Notes: generated by a model not told the origin, from the sequence alone. A stretch of DNA of 64,000 bases from Mycobacterium sp. Root135 (GCF_001426545.1 NZ_LMEZ01000008.1:102320-166319), one strand, 5' to 3'. Shown: positions 27,170 through 36,356, counted from the first letter of the stretch. Program-made: numbers and translations.

Positions 27170-28480
27170 ATGAGCTCACGACCGCTGCACTTCAACGCCT
27201 TCATCTGGCCCAACGGGTACCACGAATCTGCCTGGCGTCTCGCCGAGGACGACGTCAGGAACGTGCTCGGGTTGTCGTACTACGCCGACATCGCCCGCAC
27301 CGCCGAGCGGGGGTTGCTGGACTCGATCTTCCTTGCCGACAACATCGCGATCGCCGAGTACCGCGCCACGCACCTCCCTCAGGTCCAGTTCGACCCCATC
27401 GCGGTGCTGTCGGCCTTGGCCGCGACCACCGAGCACATCGGGCTGATCGGCACGGGTTCGACGACCTACAACGAGCCGTATGAGCTGGCTCGGCGGTTTG
27501 CCACGCTGGACCATATCAGCGGTGGTCGTGCCGGCTGGAACATCGTCACGACCGTGACGCCGTTGGCCGCAGCCAACTTTGGCGACCGCAGCCATCCCGA
27601 TCACGCCGACCGGTATGCGCGTGCGGACGAGTTCGTCGAGGTGGCCACCCGGCTGTGGGACAGCTGGGCCGACGACGCGATCGTCGGCGACCGCGATGGC
27701 GGTGTCTGGGCCGACCGCAGCAAACTGAGGGCCCCGCGCTTTCACGGCCGGTTCTACGACGTCGAGGGCGTCCAGCCGTTTCCGCGCTCGCCGCAGGGGC
27801 GTCCCGTGATGGTCCTGGCCGGGCAATCGGGGGCCGGGGTGCGGTTGGCCGCCCGGCACGCCGAGATGGCGTTCTCCGGACCGCCGTCGCTGGAGGCGGC
27901 GGTGGCGTTCCGCGCCGATCTGCACGCGCAGGCCGCCGCCCTCGGTCGTGATCCCGACCAGGTGCTGGTGCTGCCCGCACTGATGGTGACCCTCGGGGGC
28001 ACCGAAGCCGAGGCCCGTTCCCGGGCGCAACGGCTGGAGGACCTGTCCAGCAGTGAATTTCGTTGGCAGAACGCGCTTTACACGGCCGGATTGGATCCCG
28101 ACGGGTTCGATCCCGACGCCCCACTTCCGGCGTCGCTGTGGGAGGTGCCGTCGCCGTCCACCCGGACCGACCAGCTCTTCGCCGCAGCCCGCGCCCGTCC
28201 CGATGCGCCGTTGCGTGAGGTGGCGCAGGAGGTCAGGGGCGGCGCCGGCCACTCGCACTTCGTCGGCACGCCCGAGCAACTCGCCGACTACATCGCCACC
28301 TGGCAGGACGCCGGCGCGGTCGACGGCTTCACCATCATGGGGTCGACGCTTCCGCACGAGTTGGCGGCGTTCGTCGACCACGTCATACCGATCTTGCAGC
28401 GCCGCAACCGGTTTCGCACCGAATACGCCGGTACTACGCTGCGGGGGCATCTGGGGTTGTCGAGGCCCAGCGCCCGGTGA
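27170..28480 (+). CDS. FMN-dependent monooxygenase, nitrilotriacetate monooxygenase (NtaA/SnaA/DszA) type
   Basis: A 436-residue TIM-barrel flavin monooxygenase of the bacterial-luciferase superfamily, which uses FMNH2 supplied by a reductase. Typical NtaA-group segments are HESAWRL, DSIFLADN, FDPIAVLSALAATTEHIGL, YNEPYELARRFATLDHISGGRAGWNIVTT and GRPVMVLAGQSGAG. Relatives oxidise sulphur or nitrogen compounds such as dibenzothiophene sulphone and nitrilotriacetate. No flavin reductase is adjacent; one elsewhere must serve it. The substrate is unknown. Confidence 0.88.
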   Translation: MSSRPLHFNAFIWPNGYHESAWRLAEDDVRNVLGLSYYADIARTAERGLLDSIFLADNIAIAEYRATHLPQVQFDPIAVLSALAATTEHIGLIGTGSTTYNEPYELARRFATLDHISGGRAGWNIVTTVTPLAAANFGDRSHPDHADRYARADEFVEVATRLWDSWADDAIVGDRDGGVWADRSKLRAPRFHGRFYDVEGVQPFPRSPQGRPVMVLAGQSGAGVRLAARHAEMAFSGPPSLEAAVAFRADLHAQAAALGRDPDQVLVLPALMVTLGGTEAEARSRAQRLEDLSSSEFRWQNALYTAGLDPDGFDPDAPLPASLWEVPSPSTRTDQLFAAARARPDAPLREVAQEVRGGAGHSHFVGTPEQLADYIATWQDAGAVDGFTIMGSTLPHELAAFVDHVIPILQRRNRFRTEYAGTTLRGHLGLSRPSAR

Positions 28481-28484
28481 CGGG

Positions 28485-28844
28485 CTACAGCGGGATGACC
28501 GACTCGCTGTTGAGGAAGCGCCACATCCGCCGGCACGCCGCACCGAGCCGCCGCCGCGTCGGGGTGTGGGACATCGCGTCGATCAGTTCCTGGTCGACGA
28601 TCACGTAGCCACCGTCCAGTCGGCGCCACCACCCGGCCAAGCTCAGCTCGATCGCGGCGATGGTGCTGACCCTGCCGTGGACCAGGGTGTCGAGGATTTC
28701 GTCGGGGACGTAGTTCGCGCTGCTGGTGTGGGCGAGGTGGTCGACCACCCGAACGTGAACCTCGAGGGACTCGGGTGAGAGAACCGCACGCGTCTTGTCT
28801 GCGCGCAGCGCCTCGACCTCAGAGAACACCAACTTGTCGTCCAT
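28485..28844 (-). CDS. Hypothetical protein
   Basis: A 119-residue soluble protein without a motif I recognise. It contains IAAIELSLAGWWRRLDGGYVIV and a basic C-terminus (TRRRLGAACRRMWRFLNSE). ATG 28844 follows GGATAGAG and is preferred over GTG 28850. It is convergent with the FMN monooxygenase, 4 bp apart. Codon use resembles its neighbours, so it is probably a real gene. Confidence 0.6.
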   Translation of the reverse strand: MDDKLVFSEVEALRADKTRAVLSPESLEVHVRVVDHLAHTSSANYVPDEILDTLVHGRVSTIAAIELSLAGWWRRLDGGYVIVDQELIDAMSHTPTRRRLGAACRRMWRFLNSESVIPL

Positions 28845-28902
28845 GTGCACACTCTATCCGCAACACGGACGTAACACGAGGTTTACATGAGACGGGGATC
28901 CG

Positions 28903-29730
28903 TCAGGCCGCGACCCGGTCGACGATCAGGTCGTGAAGCAGGTCCGGTTGCTCCTCGGGAAGCCAGTGCGAACCGTCGGTGATCTCGAAGCGGTAGGGGC
29001 CCGACACGTTGCGCGCGCACATCGTGGCGCCGCGCCTGCCCAGCGCGGTGTCGCCGGTGCTCCACACGTACGTCGTGGGGGCGGCGACCTTCCTGATATA
29101 CCTCGGGCTCGCGAATGGCATCGCGCGATACCAGTTGACGGCCGACGACAACGATCCGGAAGCGACGATCTCGGTGTGCACCGTGGCGATCTGTTGCGGC
29201 GTCATCCCGGTCGTGCCAAGGATTCGGTCGACGAGCCGTGGCTGACGAAACATCCACTCCGGCAACAGCGGAAGCTGAAACAGTCCGATGTAGTACGAGC
29301 GCAGGATCTGGCTGCTGATCAGCATCGAGCCGAGGAACGCCTTCGGATGCGGCACCGAGACCGCCGTCAGAGTCCGGACCACGTCGGGCCGGCCGGCCGC
29401 CGTCGACCACGCCACGGCCGCTCCCCAGTCGTGGCCGACCAGGTGGACCGGGCCGCCCGTCGCCTCGGCGAGGGCCGCCACGTCGGAGACCAGGCGGCTC
29501 ATCCGGTAGGCGCGACGGCCCCGCGGCCGGGCGGTGGGCGCGTAGCCGCGCTGGTCGAACGTCAACGTGCGGTACCCGCTCGCGTGCAGTCGTTCGCACA
29601 CCGCGCCCCACGAGCTGGAGGTCTGCGGAAACCCGTGCAGCAGGACGACGACGTCACCGTCCACCGGTCCTTCGTCGGTGACGGCGAAGGTAAGGCCGTC
29701 GTTGGCGAACTGGCGGATCCGTTCAGTCAT
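28903..29730 (-). CDS. Alpha/beta hydrolase (epoxide hydrolase/haloalkane dehalogenase-like)
   Basis: A 275-residue hydrolase with HGFPQTSSSW (oxyanion region), nucleophile Asp in VGHDWGAAVAW and a C-terminal histidine in TDGSHWLPEEQP. The GHDWG elbow with Asp is typical of epoxide hydrolases and dehalogenases rather than Ser esterases. It overlaps the TetR gene by 8 bp and is the last gene of the amidohydrolase-TetR-hydrolase operon. Its substrate is unknown. Confidence 0.85.
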   Translation of the reverse strand: MTERIRQFANDGLTFAVTDEGPVDGDVVVLLHGFPQTSSSWGAVCERLHASGYRTLTFDQRGYAPTARPRGRRAYRMSRLVSDVAALAEATGGPVHLVGHDWGAAVAWSTAAGRPDVVRTLTAVSVPHPKAFLGSMLISSQILRSYYIGLFQLPLLPEWMFRQPRLVDRILGTTGMTPQQIATVHTEIVASGSLSSAVNWYRAMPFASPRYIRKVAAPTTYVWSTGDTALGRRGATMCARNVSGPYRFEITDGSHWLPEEQPDLLHDLIVDRVAA

Positions 29731-30325
29731 CGTTCCTCGATTCGCCGGGGGCGAGCAGCGCGAGCAGCAGCGGGATGCGCCCCGCTTCGATCTCGGGCTG
29801 GGGCAGGACGTGGTGGATGATGGCCGCGCCGTCGAAGGAGTTGGTCAGCAGCGCGGCGAGGGCCGCGATCGCCCCGGCGGGATACTGGTCGGCCATGGGC
29901 AGGGTGGTGGCGGTGTCGAAGATCCGCGCGCTGTAGTCCTTCAACACCTCCTGCAGTGTGGCCCTGAGCTTTTCGTCGGTGCGCGCGGCGATCAAAAGTT
30001 CGTACATCACCACGTTGGTGTCGTTGCGGGTGACGTCGCGCATCGCGTGCAGAACCCCCTCGAGGGCGGGCTGCGCGGCTGGGATCTCGGCGATCTTCTT
30101 GCCGAACAGGTCGAGCTGGCGGCGCATCACCTCTCTCGCCGTGGCCGCCATGAAGTCGCCCATGGTGTCGAAGTGGCGAAACAGCGCCCCGCCGGACAGC
30201 CCGGCGCGCTTGGTGATGACGGCCGCCGACGCCCTGGCGTAACCGACGTCGACGATCGTGGCGATGCTCGCGTCGAGAAGCCGCGCGACGGTCTCCTCGC
30301 GACGTTCCTGTTGAGTCCTCGCCAT
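29723..30325 (-). CDS. TetR-family transcriptional regulator
   Basis: A 200-residue regulator with N-terminal TetR HTH (ASAAVITKRAGLSGGALFRHFDTMGDF) and an all-helical ligand domain. ATG 30325 overlaps the upstream amidohydrolase stop by one base, so it is translated in the same operon. The 20-bp inverted repeat at 32128-32147, upstream of the operon, is its most likely operator, giving autoregulation. Confidence 0.85.
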   Translation of the reverse strand: MARTQQERREETVARLLDASIATIVDVGYARASAAVITKRAGLSGGALFRHFDTMGDFMAATAREVMRRQLDLFGKKIAEIPAAQPALEGVLHAMRDVTRNDTNVVMYELLIAARTDEKLRATLQEVLKDYSARIFDTATTLPMADQYPAGAIAALAALLTNSFDGAAIIHHVLPQPEIEAGRIPLLLALLAPGESRNDD

Positions 30326-32109
30326 CAGGCGCGCACGGCGGTGGGACGGGACGTCTCCGCCGCGCGCAGGAAGCGACCTGACTTGCCGGTGACGCCATAG
30401 CCGTCGCGGAATTCGCCGTTGCGGTAGACGATCTCGCCGTTGACGGCCGTGACCACGACGGCAGCGTCGTTCCGGTTTACCATGCGGCTCAGTCCGCCGT
30501 AGAACGACACCGGCGCTTCGTGATAGCCGTCGACCGCGTCGTCGAGACCGGCCGGATCGATGACGACGAAGTTGGCGGCGTCGCCCTCGCGCAGCCTGCC
30601 TGCGTCGACGCCGAACCAGTCGGCGACCTCCGCGGTCAGGCGGTGCACCGCGTGTTCGACGGTCATGAAGGGTCGGCCCGCTCGCTCGGCTACGAGTGCG
30701 CGCTTGAGCAGTCGGAGCGCATAGTTGTAGAACGCCATGTTGCGGAGGTGTGCGCCTGCGTCGGAGAAGCCCATGTGGACCGTCGGCTCGGTGGCGAGCT
30801 TGTCGAGTTGGCGCTGGCGGTGGTTGGCGACGGTGGTGGTCCAGCGGACGTTGCGCTCGCCGTTCTCGACGAGCACGTCGAGGAAGGCGTCCAACGGATG
30901 AAGCCCACGCATCTCGGCGATCCGCCCGAAGCTCTTGCCGATCAACGTCTCGTCGGGGCATTCGACGATGACCGCGTCGTGGAAGTCGCGGTGCCACAAC
31001 GTCGGTCCGAGCTTGCGGCGGTCGAACTCGCGCCGGAATTCGCGGCGGTATTCGGTGTCGGCGAGCAGTTCATTGCGCTGCAGCTGATCGCGTAGGTGCA
31101 GCGCCGCGGTGCCCGCGCCGAACTCCTCGAACACCGGCAGGTCGATGCCGTCGGAGTACAGCTCGAACGGGACGGGTAGGTGCTGAAAGCGGACGCTGGC
31201 GCCCAGTACCCGGTTGAGCAGTCGGGTGCCGGGCCCGAACACGCTGACCGCCCCCGGCGCGGCCTTCGAGTCCGCGGAAACCAGCAGACTCATCCGCACG
31301 CCGTGGCGACGACCGAACATCCGGCTGCTGGACAGGAAGAACAGCAGCGCCGTCCACGGGCGGGCCACGTCGGGTGCGCTCTGTAACATTCTGCGCCGCT
31401 TGCGAAGTACCGCGATGAGCGCGCGGCGTTCCCGCCAGGTCGCGAAGGTCGACGGCAACCCACGGGAGCGGTAGCGGTCGCCGTCGAGCTTGTCGATCGC
31501 CGAATCCATGCCGGACATGCCGAGCAGGCCGGCGTCGAGCGCCTCGGCGAGCTTGGCGGTCATCGCGTCGAGTTCCGCGGGCGTCGGCCGGGTGGTGTCG
31601 TCGGTGGCGCGGTCGAGGCCGAGTACGGACGTGCGCAGGTCCGAATGGCCAAGCAGGGAGCTCACATTGGGGCCCAGTGGCAGGGCGTCGAGGGCGGCCA
31701 CGTATTCGGCGGCGGTCGTCCAGGTCTTCTTGTCGTTGAGCGCGCCGAGGACGAACTCGCGCGGCACGGCCTCGACCCGGCTGAAGAGGTCGGCGGCGTC
31801 CTCGTTGTTCGCGTACACCGCAGACAGCGAGCAGTTGCCGAGCAGGACCGTCGTCACGCCGTGGCGGACGGATTCGCGCAGCCCCGGGTCGAGGAGCACC
31901 TCGGCGTCGTAGTGGGTGTGCACGTCGACGAAGCCGGGCACGACCCACTTGCCCTCGGCGTCGACGACGTCGGGGCACCCGGTTTCGTCGAGCGGTTCGT
32001 CGGACACCGAGACCACGACGCCGTCGCGAATGCCGAGGGTCTTCACCCGCGGCGGGGCGCCCGTGCCGTCGAACCACGAGCCGTTGCGCACGATCACGTC
32101 ATAGGGCAT
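30325..32109 (-). CDS. Amidohydrolase (N-acyl-D-amino-acid deacylase/D-aminoacylase family)
   Basis: A 594-residue metal-dependent amidohydrolase. The N-terminal beta-sandwich segment MPYDVIVRNGSWFDGTG and the metal motif VDVHTHYDAE (His64, His66) are clear; HMGFSDAGAHLRNM carries the late catalytic Asp, and the C-terminal sandwich returns as GEIVYRNGEF. The family hydrolyses N-acyl-D-amino acids, imides or related amides. ATG 32109 matches the family N-terminus; GTG 32118 is possible. It leads an operon with TetR and an alpha/beta hydrolase. The substrate is not determined. Confidence 0.85.
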   Translation of the reverse strand: MPYDVIVRNGSWFDGTGAPPRVKTLGIRDGVVVSVSDEPLDETGCPDVVDAEGKWVVPGFVDVHTHYDAEVLLDPGLRESVRHGVTTVLLGNCSLSAVYANNEDAADLFSRVEAVPREFVLGALNDKKTWTTAAEYVAALDALPLGPNVSSLLGHSDLRTSVLGLDRATDDTTRPTPAELDAMTAKLAEALDAGLLGMSGMDSAIDKLDGDRYRSRGLPSTFATWRERRALIAVLRKRRRMLQSAPDVARPWTALLFFLSSSRMFGRRHGVRMSLLVSADSKAAPGAVSVFGPGTRLLNRVLGASVRFQHLPVPFELYSDGIDLPVFEEFGAGTAALHLRDQLQRNELLADTEYRREFRREFDRRKLGPTLWHRDFHDAVIVECPDETLIGKSFGRIAEMRGLHPLDAFLDVLVENGERNVRWTTTVANHRQRQLDKLATEPTVHMGFSDAGAHLRNMAFYNYALRLLKRALVAERAGRPFMTVEHAVHRLTAEVADWFGVDAGRLREGDAANFVVIDPAGLDDAVDGYHEAPVSFYGGLSRMVNRNDAAVVVTAVNGEIVYRNGEFRDGYGVTGKSGRFLRAAETSRPTAVRA

Positions 32110-32127
32110 GTGATGCACGCTACATAA

Positions 32128-32147
32128 GATTGCGAGTGATCACAATC
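32128..32147. promoter_or_regulatory. Inverted repeat before the amidohydrolase operon
   Basis: GATTGCGAGTGATCACAATC has symmetric outer arms GATTGnGA/TCnCAATC and an internal GTGATCAC palindrome. It lies 19 bp before the amidohydrolase start and is the likely site of the operon's own TetR regulator. Confidence 0.5.
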
Positions 32148-32160
32148 ATTCTTTCACGGC

Positions 32161-32203
32161 TTCGGCGCGCAAACGTTCGCTCACCGAACGTTTGCGCGCC
32201 GAA
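32161..32203. terminator. Perfect 19-bp inverted repeat hairpin
   Basis: TTCGGCGCGCAAACGTTCG (32161-32179) and its exact complement (32185-32203) enclose a 5-nt CTCAC loop. It begins 6 bp after the stop of the desaturase (minus strand) and lies before the amidohydrolase operon, so it most likely ends desaturase transcription. Confidence 0.75.
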
Positions 32204-32209
32204 ATCGCG

Positions 32210-33376
32210 CTAAGCGGCCTTGAGTGCCGGGCGCTCGGCGGCGGCGGTGGGCCGACGACGGTGCAACAGGTTGCCGACCTTGAAGTCGTTCGGCAGCGAC
32301 AGCTTGAAGACCGTCTTCCAGGCCGAGCCAACTTGGCGCGGCAGCGAACCGGTGGTGTAGGTCAGGCCGTAGCGCTCGAACACGTCCTGGATCTTGGGCG
32401 CGATCTCCTGGTACCGATTGCTGGGCAGATCGGGGAACAGGTGATGCTCGATCTGGAACGACAGGTTGCCGGACATGAAGTGCAGCAACTTACTTCCGGA
32501 GATGTTGGCCGAGCCCAGCATCTGACGCAGATACCACTCGCCGCGGGTCTCGCCGTCGATCGAGTTCTTCTCGAAGGTCTGAACGCCCTCGGGGAAGTGA
32601 CCGCACATGATGACCGAGTGCGTCCACACGTTGCGGACGAGGTTGGCGGTCAGGTTGGCCGTCAGCGTGCTGACTGCAGACGGGCCGGACAGCAACGGGT
32701 GCAGCAGGTAGTCGCGCGTGGCCTGCTTGCGGATCTTGGCGAGCACCCTCTTGCCCCTGGCCTGGAACTCGGCCTTGTCGGTCCGGCCCTTGAGGTACTT
32801 GCCGATCTGCAGGTCGTACGCCGCGATGCCGTATTCGAAGACGCAGGCGTTGATGAAGTTCCACAGCGGCTGCGCGAGGTAGAACGGCACCCACTTCTGG
32901 TTCTCGTCGACGCGCATGATGCCGTAGCCGAGGTCGTGGTCCTTGCCGCGCACGTTGGTGTAGGTGTGGTGGACCTCGTTGTGCGAGTGCTTCCACATCT
33001 CGGCGGGGGAGGCATTGTCCCACTCCCACGTGGTGGAGTGAATCTTGCTGTCGCGCATCCAGTCCCACTGGCCGTGCATGACGTTGTGGCCGATCTCCAT
33101 GTTCTCGACGATCTTGGAGATCGACAATCCGACGGTGCCGACGACCCACGCGGGCGGGAACAACGAGAACAGCAGGACGGCGCGGCTGCCCAGTTCGAGC
33201 TTGCGCTGACCGTCGATCACCTTGCGGATGTAGGCGGCGTCGCGTTCGCCGCGGCTTGCGACGACCTGCTCGCGGATGGCGTCGAGCTCGCGGCCAAGGT
33301 TCTCGACGTCCTCGGCCGTGAGGTGTGCGGTGGTCGGGTTCTGGTCGGCGTGAACGGTTTTGATTGAAGTGGTCAT
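32210..33376 (-). CDS. Membrane acyl-CoA/fatty acid desaturase (DesA3 paralogue)
   Basis: A 388-residue di-iron desaturase homologous to the 23003 gene along its length. Histidine boxes are HNVMH (97-101), HNEVHH (132-137) and QIEHH (308-312). It lacks the longer C-terminal tail of the first copy. It lies 19 bp after its own ferredoxin reductase and is closed by a perfect hairpin. Differences around the boxes (EVHHTYTNVRGKDHD versus FIHHKYTNIVGLDDD) hint at a different acyl substrate or position. Membrane protein. Confidence 0.9.
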   Translation of the reverse strand: MTTSIKTVHADQNPTTAHLTAEDVENLGRELDAIREQVVASRGERDAAYIRKVIDGQRKLELGSRAVLLFSLFPPAWVVGTVGLSISKIVENMEIGHNVMHGQWDWMRDSKIHSTTWEWDNASPAEMWKHSHNEVHHTYTNVRGKDHDLGYGIMRVDENQKWVPFYLAQPLWNFINACVFEYGIAAYDLQIGKYLKGRTDKAEFQARGKRVLAKIRKQATRDYLLHPLLSGPSAVSTLTANLTANLVRNVWTHSVIMCGHFPEGVQTFEKNSIDGETRGEWYLRQMLGSANISGSKLLHFMSGNLSFQIEHHLFPDLPSNRYQEIAPKIQDVFERYGLTYTTGSLPRQVGSAWKTVFKLSLPNDFKVGNLLHRRRPTAAAERPALKAA

Positions 33377-33395
33377 GATGGCGCTCCCTAAGGGG

Positions 33396-34481
33396 TCAGA
33401 GATCGATGTCGCACGAACCCGCGGCGGCAGAGACGCAGGTCTGGATTTGGACGTTGTCGCCTGGAGTGGCGGTGGTGACGTCGCCGGTACGCAGGTCGCG
33501 GACGGCGCCCTGGCGCAGCGGGACGACGCAGCCGAAGCAGACGCCCATCCGGCAGCCCGACGGCATCAGAACGCCGGCGGCTTCGCCGGCGTCGAGAAGT
33601 GTTTCGGCACCGGTCGCCTCGACGACCGTGCCGGTCTTGGTGAAGCTGACCGAGCCGCCGTCGCCAGCGGTGATGACGGTGGGGCGGAACCGTTCGGTGT
33701 GCAGCCGATCGGCGATGCCGTCGGCTGCCCAGCGCATTTCGAGTGCATCCAGCATTCCGGCGGGGCCACATGCCCACGTCTGGCGGTCGGCGAGATCGTC
33801 GACCAGGTCGTCGAGCGTGGCGACGTCGAGCATGCCGTCGGTGTCGGTGTGCTTCTCCACCAGACGGATTCGGCCCTCGCGGGCCATCATGCGGAGTTCG
33901 CCGCCGAAGATGACGTCGTCGGCGGTGGGGGCGGAGTGCACGACGACCACGTCCGAGCCCGCATCAGTCAGGTTGCGCAGCATTCCCATCGCCGGTGTGA
34001 CGCCGCTGCCCGCGGTGAGGAAGAGGATCTTCGGGGGCGACTGGACGCCGAGGGTGAAATCGCCTGCGGCCTGGTCGAGTTGAACGATTGTTCCGACGGT
34101 GGCGCGGCGGACGAGGTGATTGCTCACCTTCCCGTCCGGAATGGCCTTGACGGTGACGGCGATGGTGTCGTCGGTGGTCTTGGAGGTCAGCGAGTACGCC
34201 CGCCATTGGCGGATTCCGTCGACGTCGACCCCGATGCGCACGTACTGGCCAGGGGTGTGGCCCCGCCATCCGCGGCCGGGCTTGATGACCACGCTGACGG
34301 CGTCGCGCGTCTCGGGATGGAGGGCGACGATGCGGCCGCGGAGGTCGGCACTCGAGCGGAGGGGGTCGATGACGTCGAGGTAGTCGGCGGGCACCAGGGG
34401 TGTCGTCACGCGTTCGGCGAACCTGATGACCCGTGCCCGCAGCGCGCCGACGGTCGTCGGCCGGGGTGCTGTCGTCGTCAT
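33396..34481 (-). CDS. Ferredoxin reductase for desaturase (Rv3230c paralogue)
   Basis: A 361-residue FNR-type reductase with FAD barrel (QYVRIGVDVDGIRQWRAYSLTS), NADPH site (TAGSGVTPAMGM) and C-terminal [2Fe-2S] cysteines Cys310, Cys315, Cys318 and Cys349. It is a paralogue of the 21858 gene and reads into the second desaturase. ATG 34481 is chosen; the frame upstream enters the PucR promoter region. A minus-strand -10-like TATACC lies shortly upstream. It starts 85 bp from the divergent PucR-type regulator, its likely controller. Confidence 0.9.
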   Translation of the reverse strand: MTTTAPRPTTVGALRARVIRFAERVTTPLVPADYLDVIDPLRSSADLRGRIVALHPETRDAVSVVIKPGRGWRGHTPGQYVRIGVDVDGIRQWRAYSLTSKTTDDTIAVTVKAIPDGKVSNHLVRRATVGTIVQLDQAAGDFTLGVQSPPKILFLTAGSGVTPAMGMLRNLTDAGSDVVVVHSAPTADDVIFGGELRMMAREGRIRLVEKHTDTDGMLDVATLDDLVDDLADRQTWACGPAGMLDALEMRWAADGIADRLHTERFRPTVITAGDGGSVSFTKTGTVVEATGAETLLDAGEAAGVLMPSGCRMGVCFGCVVPLRQGAVRDLRTGDVTTATPGDNVQIQTCVSAAAGSCDIDL

Positions 34482-34566
34482 GGTTCCACTCTGGCTGAGT
34501 TGAGGGTATAAAGTCTTGGATGTCAGGCGTGAATGTCCTGTATGAATTTGTTCGTAGGGAATAGTT

Positions 34567-35775
34567 TTGCCGGAATCAGCGGGGGCTTCAGGCCCTGAGG
34601 GCCGCCTCACCAGCCTCGACCTGTCCGACGACGTGGTCGAGGCCCTTCAGGCCGTCCTGCCGCGGATGGCGGAGAACACGGTGACCGCGGTGACGCTCGA
34701 GGTCCCGAGCTATGCGCGCGCCTTCAGCGGCCGGATGGGCCAGACCATCGAGAACGCCGTGCAGATGGCGCTCGGGGCATTCCTGCGGCTTGCCGTGCGA
34801 TCGCACGACTCCGATCCGAGTGCGACTCTCTCACCTGCCCTCGACGGCGCCTACGAACTCGGCCGTGGTGAGGCCCGACAGGGGCGGTCCATGGATGCGC
34901 TGCTCTCGGCGTACCGCGTTGGTGCCCGGGTCGCATGGCGGGAGTTGTCGTCGACGGCCGTGGCCGCCGGGCTGGCCGCCGAGACCGTCGCCCGCTTCGC
35001 GGAGTTGGTGTTCGCGTTCATCGACGAGCTGTCGGCCGCCAGCGTCGCGGGACACACCGACGAGCTGGCGACCACGGGCCGGGTCCGCCAGCGATACCTG
35101 GACAGGTTGGCCAAGCAGTTGATCGCCGGCGAGCCCGTCGAGACGCTGAAGGCCAGCGCCGAGGAGGCGGACTGGCACCCACCGGAGACGTTGACGGCGG
35201 TCCTGGTGGCCGAGGCGCAGACCCGAGGACTGGCGGCCAGATTCGGCCAGGCGACGTTGCAGCTGAGCGAGGACCTGCCGGGTGTCGACCCCTCGGAGTC
35301 CCTTGCGGTGCTGCTCGTCCCCGACCTGGACGGCAGGCACCGAGGGCAGCTGCGGTCGGCACTGCAGGGCCGACGCGCCTTGGTCGGCCCGGCACGACCG
35401 TGGGCACTGGTGGAGTCGTCCTACCGACGCGCCCTGCGGGCCAGGCAGCTGCAGGTCGACGAGGAGATCGTCGACACCGAGGAACACCTCGTCGAGTTGG
35501 TCCTCACCGCCGACCGCGACGCCGTCGCCGATCTTCGCCGCCACGCCCTGGCGCCGTTGGCGGACCTGCGACCCAATACCGCCGACCGCCTGGCCGAGAC
35601 ACTGCGGTCGTGGCTTCTGCATCAGGGCCAGCGCGAGGCGATCGCGGCCGACCTGTTCGTGCACCCGCAGACGGTCCGGTACCGTATGACGCAGCTGCGT
35701 GAGCTGTACGGGGACCGTCTCGACGACCCGCGGATCATCCTGGAACTGACTGTGGCCTTAGGGGTTTCGCCGTGA
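34567..35775 (+). CDS. PucR/CdaR-type transcriptional regulator
   Basis: A 402-residue regulator. The C-terminal HTH_30 segment (IAADLFVHPQTVRYRMTQLRELYG) is typical of PucR/CdaR proteins; the N-terminal ~300 residues are a helical sensory part with a degenerate GGDEF-like middle (SSYRRALRARQL). The TTG start follows GTAGGGA. It is divergent from the second reductase/desaturase operon, which it probably controls in response to a fatty acid or similar signal; this is inferred from position. It overlaps the next gene by GTGA. Confidence 0.8.
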   Translation: MPESAGASGPEGRLTSLDLSDDVVEALQAVLPRMAENTVTAVTLEVPSYARAFSGRMGQTIENAVQMALGAFLRLAVRSHDSDPSATLSPALDGAYELGRGEARQGRSMDALLSAYRVGARVAWRELSSTAVAAGLAAETVARFAELVFAFIDELSAASVAGHTDELATTGRVRQRYLDRLAKQLIAGEPVETLKASAEEADWHPPETLTAVLVAEAQTRGLAARFGQATLQLSEDLPGVDPSESLAVLLVPDLDGRHRGQLRSALQGRRALVGPARPWALVESSYRRALRARQLQVDEEIVDTEEHLVELVLTADRDAVADLRRHALAPLADLRPNTADRLAETLRSWLLHQGQREAIAADLFVHPQTVRYRMTQLRELYGDRLDDPRIILELTVALGVSP

Positions 35776-36356
35776 ACGCCAGGATTGCCGCCGCGTGTTG
35801 GACGGTGGCCGGCGTGGCGTACCTCGGGCTCGAGGCGGCGGCCGCCGCAGCTCATCCGGGGTACCGCTACGCGACGAACTTCATCAGCGATCTCGGCAGA
35901 CCCGATTCACCGCTGAGTCATCTGATGAACACCGCCTTCGTCGTGCAGGGCACGCTGTTCTTCGCGGCGTCGGTGGCATTGACGCGCGCGAGGCGCAGCC
36001 ACATCGGCGTCTTCGTGGCGTGCGCGGCGGCCAACGCCGTCGGCAACGTCGTCGTCGCGATGGTCCCGAGCGGTGGCGCGGGGATCGCCTGGGTGCACGT
36101 GTCGGCCGCGGCGGTGGCGATCGTCGGAGGTAACGCGGCCATCCTTGCCGGGCACCGGATGGTGAGCGAATCTCGTTGGTACCGGCTGACGTCCGTCGGG
36201 CTGGCGGCGCTGGGCTTCTTGGCGTTCAGCGTGCTTGCCGTCGGGGCGGTCACCGCGTCGACCATCGTGCTCCCCGGCGCAGTGTGGGAACGGACCTGCG
36301 TCTACACCATCATCGGCTGGCAGCTGCTGTCTGCATTGCGGCTCTCGCGTCGCTGA
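35772..36356 (+). CDS. DUF998-family membrane protein
   Basis: A 194-residue integral membrane protein with about six hydrophobic helices. It begins with a WTVAGVAYLGLEAAAAAAHPGY segment followed by NFISDLGRPDSPLSHLMN, the extracytoplasmic DUF998 signature. GTG 35772 overlaps the PucR-type stop (GTGA), so the two are translationally coupled. The family has no defined function; here it may act with the regulator or in membrane homeostasis. Confidence 0.8.
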   Translation: MNARIAAACWTVAGVAYLGLEAAAAAAHPGYRYATNFISDLGRPDSPLSHLMNTAFVVQGTLFFAASVALTRARRSHIGVFVACAAANAVGNVVVAMVPSGGAGIAWVHVSAAAVAIVGGNAAILAGHRMVSESRWYRLTSVGLAALGFLAFSVLAVGAVTASTIVLPGAVWERTCVYTIIGWQLLSALRLSRR

